Assembly (NCBI GenBank): GCA_964608945.1
Contig: CAZSQB010000053.1
Span: forward strand, 1 to 6,778
Reading direction: 5' to 3'
DNA: 6,778 nt
From: CAYWEP01 sp964608945
GTDB lineage: Bacteria; Patescibacteriota; Microgenomatia; Levybacterales; UBA12049
This document shows, one piece after another, positions 1 to 4,519 of the stretch; position 1 is the stretch's first letter; each line of letters begins with the position of its first letter. The translations under genes were made by a program, and so were the position numbers. The notes under the pieces are model-generated. The model was not told the DNA's origin, ran no database searches, and saw nothing but the letters and a program-made list of their open reading frames with translations.

Positions 1-209
1 CTGTTTATAAGGTGAGCTTTTTCTGGAAGGTTTTTTCCCCTTTTTAAGGCTGTGATCGCTTCCAAAATAGCTGTGTTAGGGAAAACAACCTGATATCCTT
101 TGGTCAATAACCACTCACTTACTTTTTGAGCTTTATTATGATTCGCATCTTTCTCATCAGCCAAAGCAACCAAAGAATCTGCATCACCAACAGCTATTTT
201 ATTATTCAT
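1..209 (-). CDS. PIN-domain (VapC-like) toxin ribonuclease, N-terminal part, cut by window edge
   Basis: This is the second gene of a toxin-antitoxin operon and is too short at the edge to be a closed ORF. Translating from the ATG at 209 gives 69 codons without a stop before the window ends. The protein begins MNNKIAVGDADSLVALADEK, which matches the first strand and helix of PIN domains: D9 is the expected first metal-binding aspartate, the DANHNKA segment (21-27) is the usual D-x-x-H loop, and E50 in AILEAITAL is the second acidic ligand. PIN toxins of this class are Mg-dependent RNases that cleave tRNA, rRNA or mRNA; the target cannot be told here. The start overlaps the antitoxin stop by 8 nt (ATGAATAA), a translational-coupling arrangement, and is preceded by GGAGG. 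The missing C-terminal half should carry the remaining acidic residues. Family assignment is firm; toxicity is inferred. Confidence 0.85.
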   Translation of the reverse strand, partial: MNNKIAVGDADSLVALADEKDANHNKAQKVSEWLLTKGYQVVFPNTAILEAITALKRGKNLPEKAHLIN

Positions 210-468
210 CTTTCTTTTTTCCTCCCCAGGCATAGTAATCCAAATTTTTGGATACATCTGTCGGTTCTTTGGGATCAAAGGGTAATCCTTTAGCCATCTT
301 AGCTAAATCAACCAAAGCTTTTGCAGAACTGGATTTCGGATAAATAACTTTTAAACCTGCATCTATAGCTTCCCGAATCAATTCGGACTCGACCTTATTT
401 TTAGCTTTTGCTACCAGATCAATTCTTTGTTTCGTTTCATCAGAGATATGGACACTTATTCTTTGCAT
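202..468 (-). CDS. Ribbon-helix-helix (CopG/Arc-type) antitoxin
   Basis: The product is an 88-residue DNA-binding antitoxin from ATG 468 (MQRISVHISDETKQRIDLVA...). Residues 3-9 (RISVHIS) form the beta strand, and about 11-26 and 30-42 (ESELIREAIDAGLKV) form the two helices of a ribbon-helix-helix fold, which binds DNA as a dimer. The C-terminal half (about 47-83, ending DVSKNLDYYAWG) resembles the toxin-wrapping tail of CopG-type antitoxins paired with PIN toxins, which often end in a DxSxNxDxYxxG pattern. A GTG two codons upstream (474) is also in frame, but it falls in the stretch between the -10 box and the predicted transcription start, so ATG 468 is preferred. The gene is the first in the operon, the usual order for RHH-PIN pairs, and should repress its own promoter through the palindrome at 482-498. 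The exact subfamily is not determined. Confidence 0.88.
   Translation of the reverse strand: MQRISVHISDETKQRIDLVAKAKNKVESELIREAIDAGLKVIYPKSSSAKALVDLAKMAKGLPFDPKEPTDVSKNLDYYAWGGKKKDE
221..227 (-). promoter_or_regulatory. Shine-Dalgarno of the toxin gene
   Basis: On the minus strand GGGGAGG lies 11 nt before the toxin ATG at 209, inside the end of the antitoxin reading frame where it also encodes the Trp-Gly-Gly of its tail. It is the only clear Shine-Dalgarno sequence before a gene start in the window and supports the ATG at 209 as the toxin start. Confidence 0.7.
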
Positions 469-474
469 AAACAC

Positions 475-502
475 ATTATATCATACGTAATACGTATGTC
501 AA
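475..502 (-). promoter_or_regulatory. Sigma-70 consensus promoter of the toxin-antitoxin operon
   Basis: Read on the minus strand, the -35 box TTGACA (502-497) and the -10 box TATAAT (480-475) are both perfect consensus with a 16-nt spacer. Only 6 nt separate the -10 box from ATG 468, so transcription should begin at or within a base of the A of the start codon, giving a leaderless message. Confidence 0.85.
482..498. promoter_or_regulatory. Palindromic operator in the TA promoter spacer
   Basis: CATACGTA-A-TACGTATG is a perfect 8-bp inverted repeat around one central base. It fills the spacer between the -35 and -10 boxes and touches the -35, so a bound antitoxin dimer or tetramer would exclude RNA polymerase. 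Autorepression by the adjacent RHH antitoxin is the natural reading, though binding is inferred. Confidence 0.7.
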
Positions 503-609
503 GTAGCAAATTCGCGATAATGCAATTCGAGTTCTTTCTGAGACGTTTGTTGTTTTTGTTTTTTGTTGAGTAAAACAATAGAATATTCGTAATTCTTCAA
601 TAAGTATCT

Positions 610-633
610 GCCAGGCACCATTCGGAGCCTGGC
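610..633. repeat. REP-like hairpin, copy 1
   Basis: GCCAGGC (610-616) and GCCTGGC (627-633) form a 7-bp stem around 10 nt; CC/GG inside the loop can extend the arms to 10 nt with one A-A mismatch and an ATTC tetraloop. It resembles the hairpins at 661-682 and 6734-6757. The rest of 503-733 holds no gene I can support: it is AT-rich with T-runs near 548-565 and carries only this hairpin, the next one and the promoter of the following gene. Confidence 0.55.
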
Positions 634-660
634 TATGCCAGGAAACGAATGCGACTGAGG

Positions 661-687
661 CAGGTATCGCATGTGGTACCTGTTTTT
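661..687 (+). repeat. REP-like hairpin, copy 2, followed by a T-run
   Basis: CAGGTA (661-666) and TACCTG (677-682) pair around 10 nt, extendable inwards by T-G, C-G and G-T pairs to a CATG loop. Five T residues follow (683-687), so it could act as an intrinsic terminator for plus-strand transcription, but no plus-strand gene lies upstream in view. Its geometry suggests it belongs to the same repeat family as 610-633 and 6734-6757. Confidence 0.45.
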
Positions 688-718
688 CTAGTCTCAAGCT
701 CCTCATAGGCTTGAATTT

Positions 719-727
719 TGTTATACT
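719..727 (+). promoter_or_regulatory. Extended -10 promoter of the membrane protein gene
   Basis: TGTTATACT contains the TGn extension and the -10 hexamer TATACT (722-727). I see no good -35 at the right distance, which is typical for extended -10 promoters. The ATG at 734 starts 6 nt after the hexamer, predicting a leaderless transcript. Confidence 0.6.
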
Positions 728-733
728 CTTTGT

Positions 734-1294
734 ATGACCTATTGGAAGCAGTGGAAATACAAGAACCTCACTCTTTTCTTTATTTCAATTCTTTTTGCTA
801 TTTTTCTTTCCCAATTTGAGGGATTTCATGCATTCCTCCTGCATTTGGGTAATTTAGGGTACCTTGGTGCTTTTCTTGCCGGTGCTTTATTTGTTTCTAC
901 ATTTACCGTTGCGACAGGGGCAGTGATTTTATTGGTCCTGGCCGAGAGATTGTCACCGATAGAAATCGGTATTATTGCAGGATTGGGTGCGGTGGTTGGG
1001 GATTTTACTATCTTTCGTTTTATCAAAAATAACCTTACGGAAGAGCTAAAGAATATTTACGACCACATCGATGGCAACCATCATTTCACTAAACTGCTGC
1101 ATTCAAAGTACTTTGGCTGGACATTACCTGTCATTGGCGCAATCATTATCGCCTCCCCTTTTCCCGATGAAATAGGAGTAAGTCTCATGGGGATTTCAAA
1201 AATGAAAACCTATCAATTCTTACTGATCTCTTTTATCCTCAATGCAATCGGCATATTCTTGGTTGTCTCAGCCTCGCTCGTCATCAAGCCATAA
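734..1294 (+). CDS. Small polytopic membrane protein, possibly VTT/DedA-like
   Basis: This is a 186-residue integral membrane protein with a hydrophobic helix at about 11-27, a long hydrophobic stretch at 39-70, and further helices at about 76-97, 129-152 and 159-183. A central soluble loop (98-128) is charged and His-containing. Small-residue-rich helices (GLGAVVGD, 83-90) and the SPFPDEIG segment (141-148) between re-entrant-like hydrophobic stretches recall the VTT (SNARE-associated, DedA/TVP38) fold, whose members are lipid scramblase-like or transporter-like proteins, but the diagnostic VTT motifs are not clearly complete. I do not recognise the family with certainty and give no substrate. 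The ATG at 734 is fixed by the extended -10 box just upstream. The RNase Z-like gene follows 25-49 nt downstream on the same strand but has its own promoter, so the two are probably only loosely coupled. Confidence 0.75.
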   Translation: MTYWKQWKYKNLTLFFISILFAIFLSQFEGFHAFLLHLGNLGYLGAFLAGALFVSTFTVATGAVILLVLAERLSPIEIGIIAGLGAVVGDFTIFRFIKNNLTEELKNIYDHIDGNHHFTKLLHSKYFGWTLPVIGAIIIASPFPDEIGVSLMGISKMKTYQFLLISFILNAIGIFLVVSASLVIKP

Positions 1295-1305
1295 ATGAGA
1301 AAACA

Positions 1306-1334
1306 TTGCAAAATAAAGAATGAAGCAGTATGAT
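1306..1334 (+). promoter_or_regulatory. Promoter of the MBL-fold hydrolase gene
   Basis: TTGCAA (1306-1311) and TATGAT (1329-1334) are separated by exactly 17 nt. The predicted start of transcription is about 1341-1343. If it is used, an ATG start at 1320 would lie inside the promoter, which favours the GTG at 1344. Confidence 0.55.
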
Positions 1335-1343
1335 TGCTCTGCA

Positions 1344-2108
1344 GTGAAAATTATTTTCTTAGGAACCAATGGCTGGTATACCAATGAAAACGGCAACACT
1401 CCCTGCGTCCTTATAGACAGTAAAGACCACTATGTAGTCTTTGATGCCGGGAACGGGATTTACAAGCTTGACAAATATATTACGCAGGACAAACCAGTAT
1501 CTCTTTTTATCAGCCATTTCCACCTTGACCATGTCGCAGGATTCCATACGCTACCGAAATTTTCATTCCCACAAGGTATCAATATCTATATGGCAATGGG
1601 CAGAAAAAAGGATTTTGAGACACTTGTCAGTCCACCATATACTATCGGTTACAAACCAAGTCCGCAAAATATCAAAAATCTCAAAACACAAGTGCGGCTC
1701 CATGAATTATCAGAAGGATCACACGCACTTCCCTTTAAAGCCGCAATTATCGAGCAGTTTCATGCCTACAGAGACCATGGCTATCGGATAACACTTGAAG
1801 GAAAAACAATAGCCTATTCAGGAGACTGCGGACAGACGGAAAAAAGCATAGCTCTTGCTAAAGATGCAGACCTGCTTATCCATGAGTGTTCACTCAGAAA
1901 ACCGAATGCACATGATATTTGGGGGCATACCGATGCAACGCAGGCTGCAAGTATTGCAAGAGATGCGAATGTGAAGAGGCTTATTCTTACTCACTTCAGT
2001 CCGACGGATTATCGGACCATGCAAAGCAGGAAAGAAGCGGAAGAGAAAGCAAAAAAGATATTCAAGAATACAGTTGCCGCAGTCGATGATATGGTAATCA
2101 CTATGTAA
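1344..2108 (+). CDS. Metallo-beta-lactamase-fold hydrolase, RNase Z-like
   Basis: The product is a soluble two-metal hydrolase of the MBL fold. Numbered from the alternative upstream ATG at 1320 (262 aa), it has the signature SHFHLDH at 65-71 (ligands H66, H68, D70, H71), a histidine at 148 before a GYRI strand, the bridging aspartate in YSGDCG (D169), LIHEC at 186-190, GHTDATQAA (202-210), and LTHFSP with H225. The GYRI/YSGD/HE/HT-Aa-iA/LTHFSP order is that of the RNase Z (ElaC)/YhfI branch, which includes tRNA 3'-processing enzymes and phosphodiesterases. At about 254-262 aa it is shorter than classical RNase Z (about 300+), and I cannot place the substrate; a phosphodiesterase role is equally possible. 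I choose GTG 1344 because the protein then starts VKIIFLGTNG, the usual MBL N-terminus, and because ATG 1320 overlaps a good promoter. The fold is certain and the start is not. Confidence 0.88.
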   Translation: MKIIFLGTNGWYTNENGNTPCVLIDSKDHYVVFDAGNGIYKLDKYITQDKPVSLFISHFHLDHVAGFHTLPKFSFPQGINIYMAMGRKKDFETLVSPPYTIGYKPSPQNIKNLKTQVRLHELSEGSHALPFKAAIIEQFHAYRDHGYRITLEGKTIAYSGDCGQTEKSIALAKDADLLIHECSLRKPNAHDIWGHTDATQAASIARDANVKRLILTHFSPTDYRTMQSRKEAEEKAKKIFKNTVAAVDDMVITM

Positions 2109-2117
2109 CGACTGCGG
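2077..2117. repeat. Inverted repeat spanning the MBL gene stop codon
   Basis: CCGCAGTCG (2077-2085) and CGACTGCGG (2109-2117) are perfect 9-bp inverted arms around a 23-nt loop that contains the last codons and the TAA. It lies at the end of two convergent genes. No strong T-run follows on either strand, so it is at best a weak bidirectional terminator or an mRNA 3'-end stabiliser. Confidence 0.45.
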
Positions 2118-2147
2118 ATATATTTCTCAAGAGCTGAATTATCTTTT

Positions 2148-2936
2148 TTACCTGAACTTGAAGAACAGTAGATTTCCCAGAAGGAGTGCAGTGAGGGATG
2201 CATCAAAGAGCGGGAAGCTTACTTTTCCTCCGATAAATACCAGAAGCACTGTGGTCGCGGCGACGAATGTTCCGTAGAGTAGTTGGCTTATTTTGCTATT
2301 TGGGCAGGTCATCGGCTCAACGAGCATTACCAACGCATAGAAAAGCGTTCCCGGATTAAGAATGGCTGCTACCGATGTCGTGAACGATGCCGATTGACCG
2401 AATAATTGCAAGAAAATCACGTAGGCTATCAGGTAGGCTACGACTGTTCTATAGCGGGCAAGTCGGTAACATGAAACATAGGCAGCACATAACACGACGG
2501 CAAAAATAACAATATTTTCCGGACTCAACATATTTCCTCCATACGGTGTTGGCGCCCACCAGGACGGATAGATGCCAAACAGTAACCAGCCAACCGCCAA
2601 TCCTGATGCTGCCGGATTGAAAATATGTCGCCTTGCCGGCCTGAGAAAGTTTTTTATTGCCATGGCGGCAGCTGCAATGACGGCTATTTGATACCAGGTA
2701 GCTTGTGGGTCGATAATAAGTGTTAGGATCAAACCGGTAACGATTGCAGAGTGTGGGAAAATGAATTTTCTTACTTTGACAAACGTGCAGAGCAGGTCAG
2801 AGAGCATTGTAAACCCAAGACATAACAGCAAGAGAGATAGAGCAGCTTGGGGGCCTAGATGCGCCGTTGCTGCAATAAGCAATGCCGTCAAGACAATGAG
2901 CATTTGATTTTTTGGCAGCCTTAAGAATCTTCGCAT
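2148..2936 (-). CDS. RnfD/NqrB-family-like membrane protein, short form without the flavin-attachment segment
   Basis: This is a 262-residue membrane protein of the NqrB/RnfD/RnfE type. Family features are SAIVTGLILTLIIDP (63-77), a conserved Lys-Asn-Phe stretch (95-97), the hallmark HIFNPAA (104-110), and the late LVEPMTCP (205-212), which corresponds to the TDPVTxP segment of RnfD/NqrB. About seven to nine hydrophobic helices are visible. In Rnf and Nqr complexes these subunits carry a covalent FMN on a threonine in an SGAT/S-x-AT-type motif located between the FNPA and DPVT segments. Here that stretch (111-204) has no such motif and is much shorter; the whole protein is about 90-150 residues shorter than RnfD or NqrB. 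No other rnf or nqr genes are adjacent. It may be a stand-alone quinone/flavin-associated membrane protein or a divergent paralogue; ion pumping should not be assumed. The ATG at 2936 sits 6 nt after a -10 box. Confidence 0.8.
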   Translation of the reverse strand: MRRFLRLPKNQMLIVLTALLIAATAHLGPQAALSLLLLCLGFTMLSDLLCTFVKVRKFIFPHSAIVTGLILTLIIDPQATWYQIAVIAAAAMAIKNFLRPARRHIFNPAASGLAVGWLLFGIYPSWWAPTPYGGNMLSPENIVIFAVVLCAAYVSCYRLARYRTVVAYLIAYVIFLQLFGQSASFTTSVAAILNPGTLFYALVMLVEPMTCPNSKISQLLYGTFVAATTVLLVFIGGKVSFPLFDASLTALLLGNLLFFKFR

Positions 2937-2942
2937 AGTATT

Positions 2943-2972
2943 ATTTTACGTCTTCGAATTCGAACCGTGCAA
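2943..2972 (-). promoter_or_regulatory. Promoter of the RnfD-like gene
   Basis: On the minus strand TAAAAT (2948-2943) is a 5/6 match to the -10 box, ending 6 nt before ATG 2936, which again predicts a leaderless start. A weaker -35, TTGCAC (2972-2967), lies 18 nt upstream. The promoter diverges from that of the NlpE-like gene. Confidence 0.55.
2953..2964. promoter_or_regulatory. 12-bp palindrome between divergent promoters, candidate operator
   Basis: TTCGAATTCGAA is a perfect 12-bp palindrome inside the spacer of the RnfD-like promoter and about 25 bp upstream of the -35 of the NlpE-like promoter. A regulator bound here could affect both genes. No cognate regulator is identified. Confidence 0.4.
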
Positions 2973-2989
2973 TATCCCAATCGAATGTA

Positions 2990-3018
2990 TTGACAACACG
3001 ACCAGAAAGACGTACAGT
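2990..3018 (+). promoter_or_regulatory. Promoter of the NlpE-like gene
   Basis: A perfect -35 TTGACA (2990-2995) and a 4/6 -10 TACAGT (3013-3018) are separated by 17 nt. ATG 3026 follows the -10 by 7 nt. This rules against the in-frame TTG at 2990 as a start codon, because that TTG is the -35 itself. Confidence 0.7.
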
Positions 3019-3025
3019 TTGTGTT

Positions 3026-3529
3026 ATGAGTTCGCTGCAAAAAGCCCTTATCGCCGTCTTCACTATTCTCGTCTTGACCGTCGGATATCTCTTTTTCCAC
3101 AAAAATAAAGCCACAGCTCCAACCGAATCACAAGCTATACCCAAAGCAGGTGATAAAACAATAACGCTCATCAACCCAGCTTCGCTTGCAGGAGTCTATG
3201 AAGGCAAACTCCCCTGTGCAGATTGTGAAGGAATTGATATGGTTCTTACACTTAATCCTGATGGCTCGTATGAATCGCAGATGACATATCTTGGCAAAAG
3301 CACTCAACCTTTTATTCAGAAGGGGAAATGGGGCTCATGGGAAAATCACGATGTCAAAAAGACTGATGGGCAAATATTCAAAGGAAAAGGTATCTCGCTT
3401 GATCCTGAAACTGATACAGAACAAATATATTTACTCGTCAACGACAATCAGTTAAAACAACTCGACCGGGATTACAACGAAATCAATTCGCCATTTAACC
3501 AAACATTGATAAAGAAATCCCCTAAGTAA
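3026..3529 (+). CDS. Membrane-anchored NlpE-like domain protein
   Basis: The product is 167 residues from ATG 3026. Residues 7-24 are a single N-terminal transmembrane anchor, 25-50 a flexible linker rich in Thr, Pro, Ala and Lys, and about 55-105 an NlpE N-terminal-type domain: GVYEGKLPCADCEGIDMVLT (57-76), then DGSYESQMTYLG and a GKWGSW strand (100-105). The CxxC pair (C64, C67) is the conserved motif of NlpE, an outer-membrane lipoprotein that in Proteobacteria senses surface contact, copper and lipoprotein-sorting stress for the Cpx system. The C-terminal part (116-160) looks like the remaining strands of the small beta barrel. There is no lipobox cysteine, so it is held by the membrane helix and faces outward. 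Such domains also occur in many bacteria without Cpx, so a copper or stress role is only a suggestion. It is transcribed divergently from the RnfD-like gene. Confidence 0.82.
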   Translation: MSSLQKALIAVFTILVLTVGYLFFHKNKATAPTESQAIPKAGDKTITLINPASLAGVYEGKLPCADCEGIDMVLTLNPDGSYESQMTYLGKSTQPFIQKGKWGSWENHDVKKTDGQIFKGKGISLDPETDTEQIYLLVNDNQLKQLDRDYNEINSPFNQTLIKKSPK

Positions 3530-3562
3530 TTCCCTCACCCTACAACCCTACATTTTTGTTCG

Positions 3563-3694
3563 TATTCAGTATTTCCCAGTGGATTGTCATTGCGAGCGCC
3601 TGCCTGCCGGCAGGCAGGTAGCGAAGCAATCTCATGAGATCGCCACGGCTACTTCGTAGCCTCGCGATGACAGTGTGCTGGTAAAAACTGAATA
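3563..3694. repeat. GTCATTGCGAG-type inverted-repeat element (MITE-like), 132 bp
   Basis: The outer arms begin TATTCAGT (3563) and end ACTGAATA (3694); over 28 bp they match as inverted repeats at 21 positions, running into TGTCAT/ATGACA. The core has GTCATTGCGAGCG on the left, GCGAAGCAATCTC and a 12-bp palindrome ATCTCATGAGAT (3629-3640) in the middle, then the hairpin GGCTAC-TTC-GTAGCC (3647-3661) and CGCGATGACA on the right. This core is a repeat class seen widely scattered between genes in many bacteria. ACATTTTT occurs on both sides (3550-3557 and 3700-3707), each 5 nt outside the arms, and may be a target duplication. It fills most of the 280-bp gap between two genes; no gene is seen in that gap, and the repeat may also serve as the transcript end for the NlpE-like gene. 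Confidence 0.7.
3599..3618. repeat. 20-bp perfect palindrome nested in the larger repeat
   Basis: CCTGCCTGCC followed by GGCAGGCAGG is a perfect palindrome. It splits the usual GAGCG-TAGCGAAG core of the surrounding element: removing these 20 bp restores GAGCGTAGCGAAGCAATC. This indicates one repeat inserted into another. Confidence 0.65.
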
Positions 3695-3773
3695 GATACA
3701 CATTTTTTCCTGTCCTCCTTAAGATTTGAGTATTATAGCACAGGCGTTAATAAACCCTGTTTACACCCTATAG

Positions 3774-3803
3774 TTGAGTTTTGTTCACTTTTTTTTATAT
3801 AAT
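3774..3803 (+). promoter_or_regulatory. Promoter of the sigma-like gene
   Basis: TTGAGT (3774-3779) and a perfect TATAAT (3798-3803) are separated by 18 nt, and ATG 3810 begins 6 nt after the -10. The in-frame TTG at 3774 is the -35 box and not a start codon. Confidence 0.75.
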
Positions 3804-3809
3804 CCCTTC

Positions 3810-4463
3810 ATGAGAAATCCTGAAGCAAATAAGGGCGTTGGTACCGGTATTTCGAACGTTACTACAGGCATTACCACACCTTTTGATGTCCCGCCAAATG
3901 TACAGGCGGTTCTTTCTGCTTTTCCTGACGCTGAGTTTGCATTCATGCAACGAACAGGGAGAGAACCAGGCTTAGCTGAGCTTGTTAGCGAACTTGTCGC
4001 ATTGCGAGAGCAAAAAAAGAGAACACGGGCAGAAAAGAAGGAAGAATTACCAGAAGACGCGATACGTAGGGCAGGAGAAATATTCCTTAATATGCAATAT
4101 CTTCCAATAGAATACACTGTTTTTACGGGTCACGTTGATCCAGACACACTCGAGCCGATAGAGGAAACAGTAGATATAGCCATTCCAGCAGATGACTCCA
4201 GAGAGTCAGAGTTAGTTTTTGCTGGGTATCTTGCCGGATTACGACAGAGCATCGATTTGTCTCTTGCTTCCTTAACAGATAGAGAACAAGAGGTTATCCG
4301 GTCTTACTATGGTATTGGAAGAGAAAGAGAAACGACAAAAATGATCGCAGAAAGACTACACTATTCCCCTTACACAATTTCACAAATTCACAGATTTGCG
4401 CTGCACAGACTTCGCCATTCTGATCGATCAGATAGATTAGCTGCTTTTATTGATATATCGTAA
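3810..4463 (+). CDS. Sigma-70-like protein with region 3/4 segments but no region 2
   Basis: This is a 217-residue soluble protein from ATG 3810. Residues 38-65 (FPDAEFAFMQRTGREPGLAELVSELV region) resemble sigma region 3, where a GREPTxxELA pattern is typical. Residues 147-203 are a good region 4: SLASLTDREQEVIRSYYGIG (151-170) is the region 4.1 hallmark, and MIAERLHYSPYTISQIHRFALHRLRH (178-203, described by ends) is the region 4.2 helix-turn-helix that reads -35 boxes. Between them, 66-130 is a charged, Lys/Glu-rich linker with an acidic stretch. There is no region 1.2/2, the part that binds the core enzyme clamp and melts the -10, and the ATG behind a consensus promoter shows that the gene has not simply lost its front end. 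It may be a stand-alone transcription regulator using a sigma-4 HTH, or one half of a split sigma factor. It stands alone between repeats. The HTH call is firm; the function is open. Confidence 0.8.
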   Translation: MRNPEANKGVGTGISNVTTGITTPFDVPPNVQAVLSAFPDAEFAFMQRTGREPGLAELVSELVALREQKKRTRAEKKEELPEDAIRRAGEIFLNMQYLPIEYTVFTGHVDPDTLEPIEETVDIAIPADDSRESELVFAGYLAGLRQSIDLSLASLTDREQEVIRSYYGIGRERETTKMIAERLHYSPYTISQIHRFALHRLRHSDRSDRLAAFIDIS

Positions 4464-4478
4464 ATTGCTCTACAAACC

Positions 4479-4507
4479 TTGACCTATAGTCCCCTATTTG
4501 CTACACT
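4479..4507 (+). promoter_or_regulatory. Promoter of the short exported ORF
   Basis: TTGACC (4479-4484) and TACACT (4502-4507) are 17 nt apart. The ATG at 4520 follows after 12 nt, so any leader would be only a few bases. It starts 16 nt after the stop of the sigma-like gene. Confidence 0.55.
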
Positions 4508-4519
4508 ACTCGTCTTTTT

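Noticed and set aside
661..687. Intrinsic terminator at the second hairpin
   Set aside because: Stem and T-run fit, but no plus-strand gene lies upstream in the window and the hairpin matches a dispersed repeat, so it is listed as a repeat.
476..706. Minus-strand ORF of 76 codons upstream of the antitoxin
   Set aside because: It runs through the TA promoter, operator and two hairpins, has low-complexity composition and no recognisable domain or start signal.
1441..1791. Plus-strand ORF of 116 codons within the MBL gene
   Set aside because: It lies out of frame entirely inside a gene with intact catalytic motifs and shows no domain.
2990..3025. TTG 2990 as start of the NlpE-like protein
   Set aside because: The TTG is the first half of a perfect -35 box TTGACA, with a -10 at 17 nt spacing; the 12 extra codons would be promoter DNA.
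3599..3661. CRISPR-like repeats in the palindrome cluster
   Set aside because: The repeats are nested inverted repeats, not regularly spaced direct repeats with unique spacers.
3774..3809. TTG 3774 as start of the sigma-like protein
   Set aside because: It coincides with the -35 box TTGAGT of a promoter with a perfect TATAAT; ATG 3810 follows at the leaderless distance.
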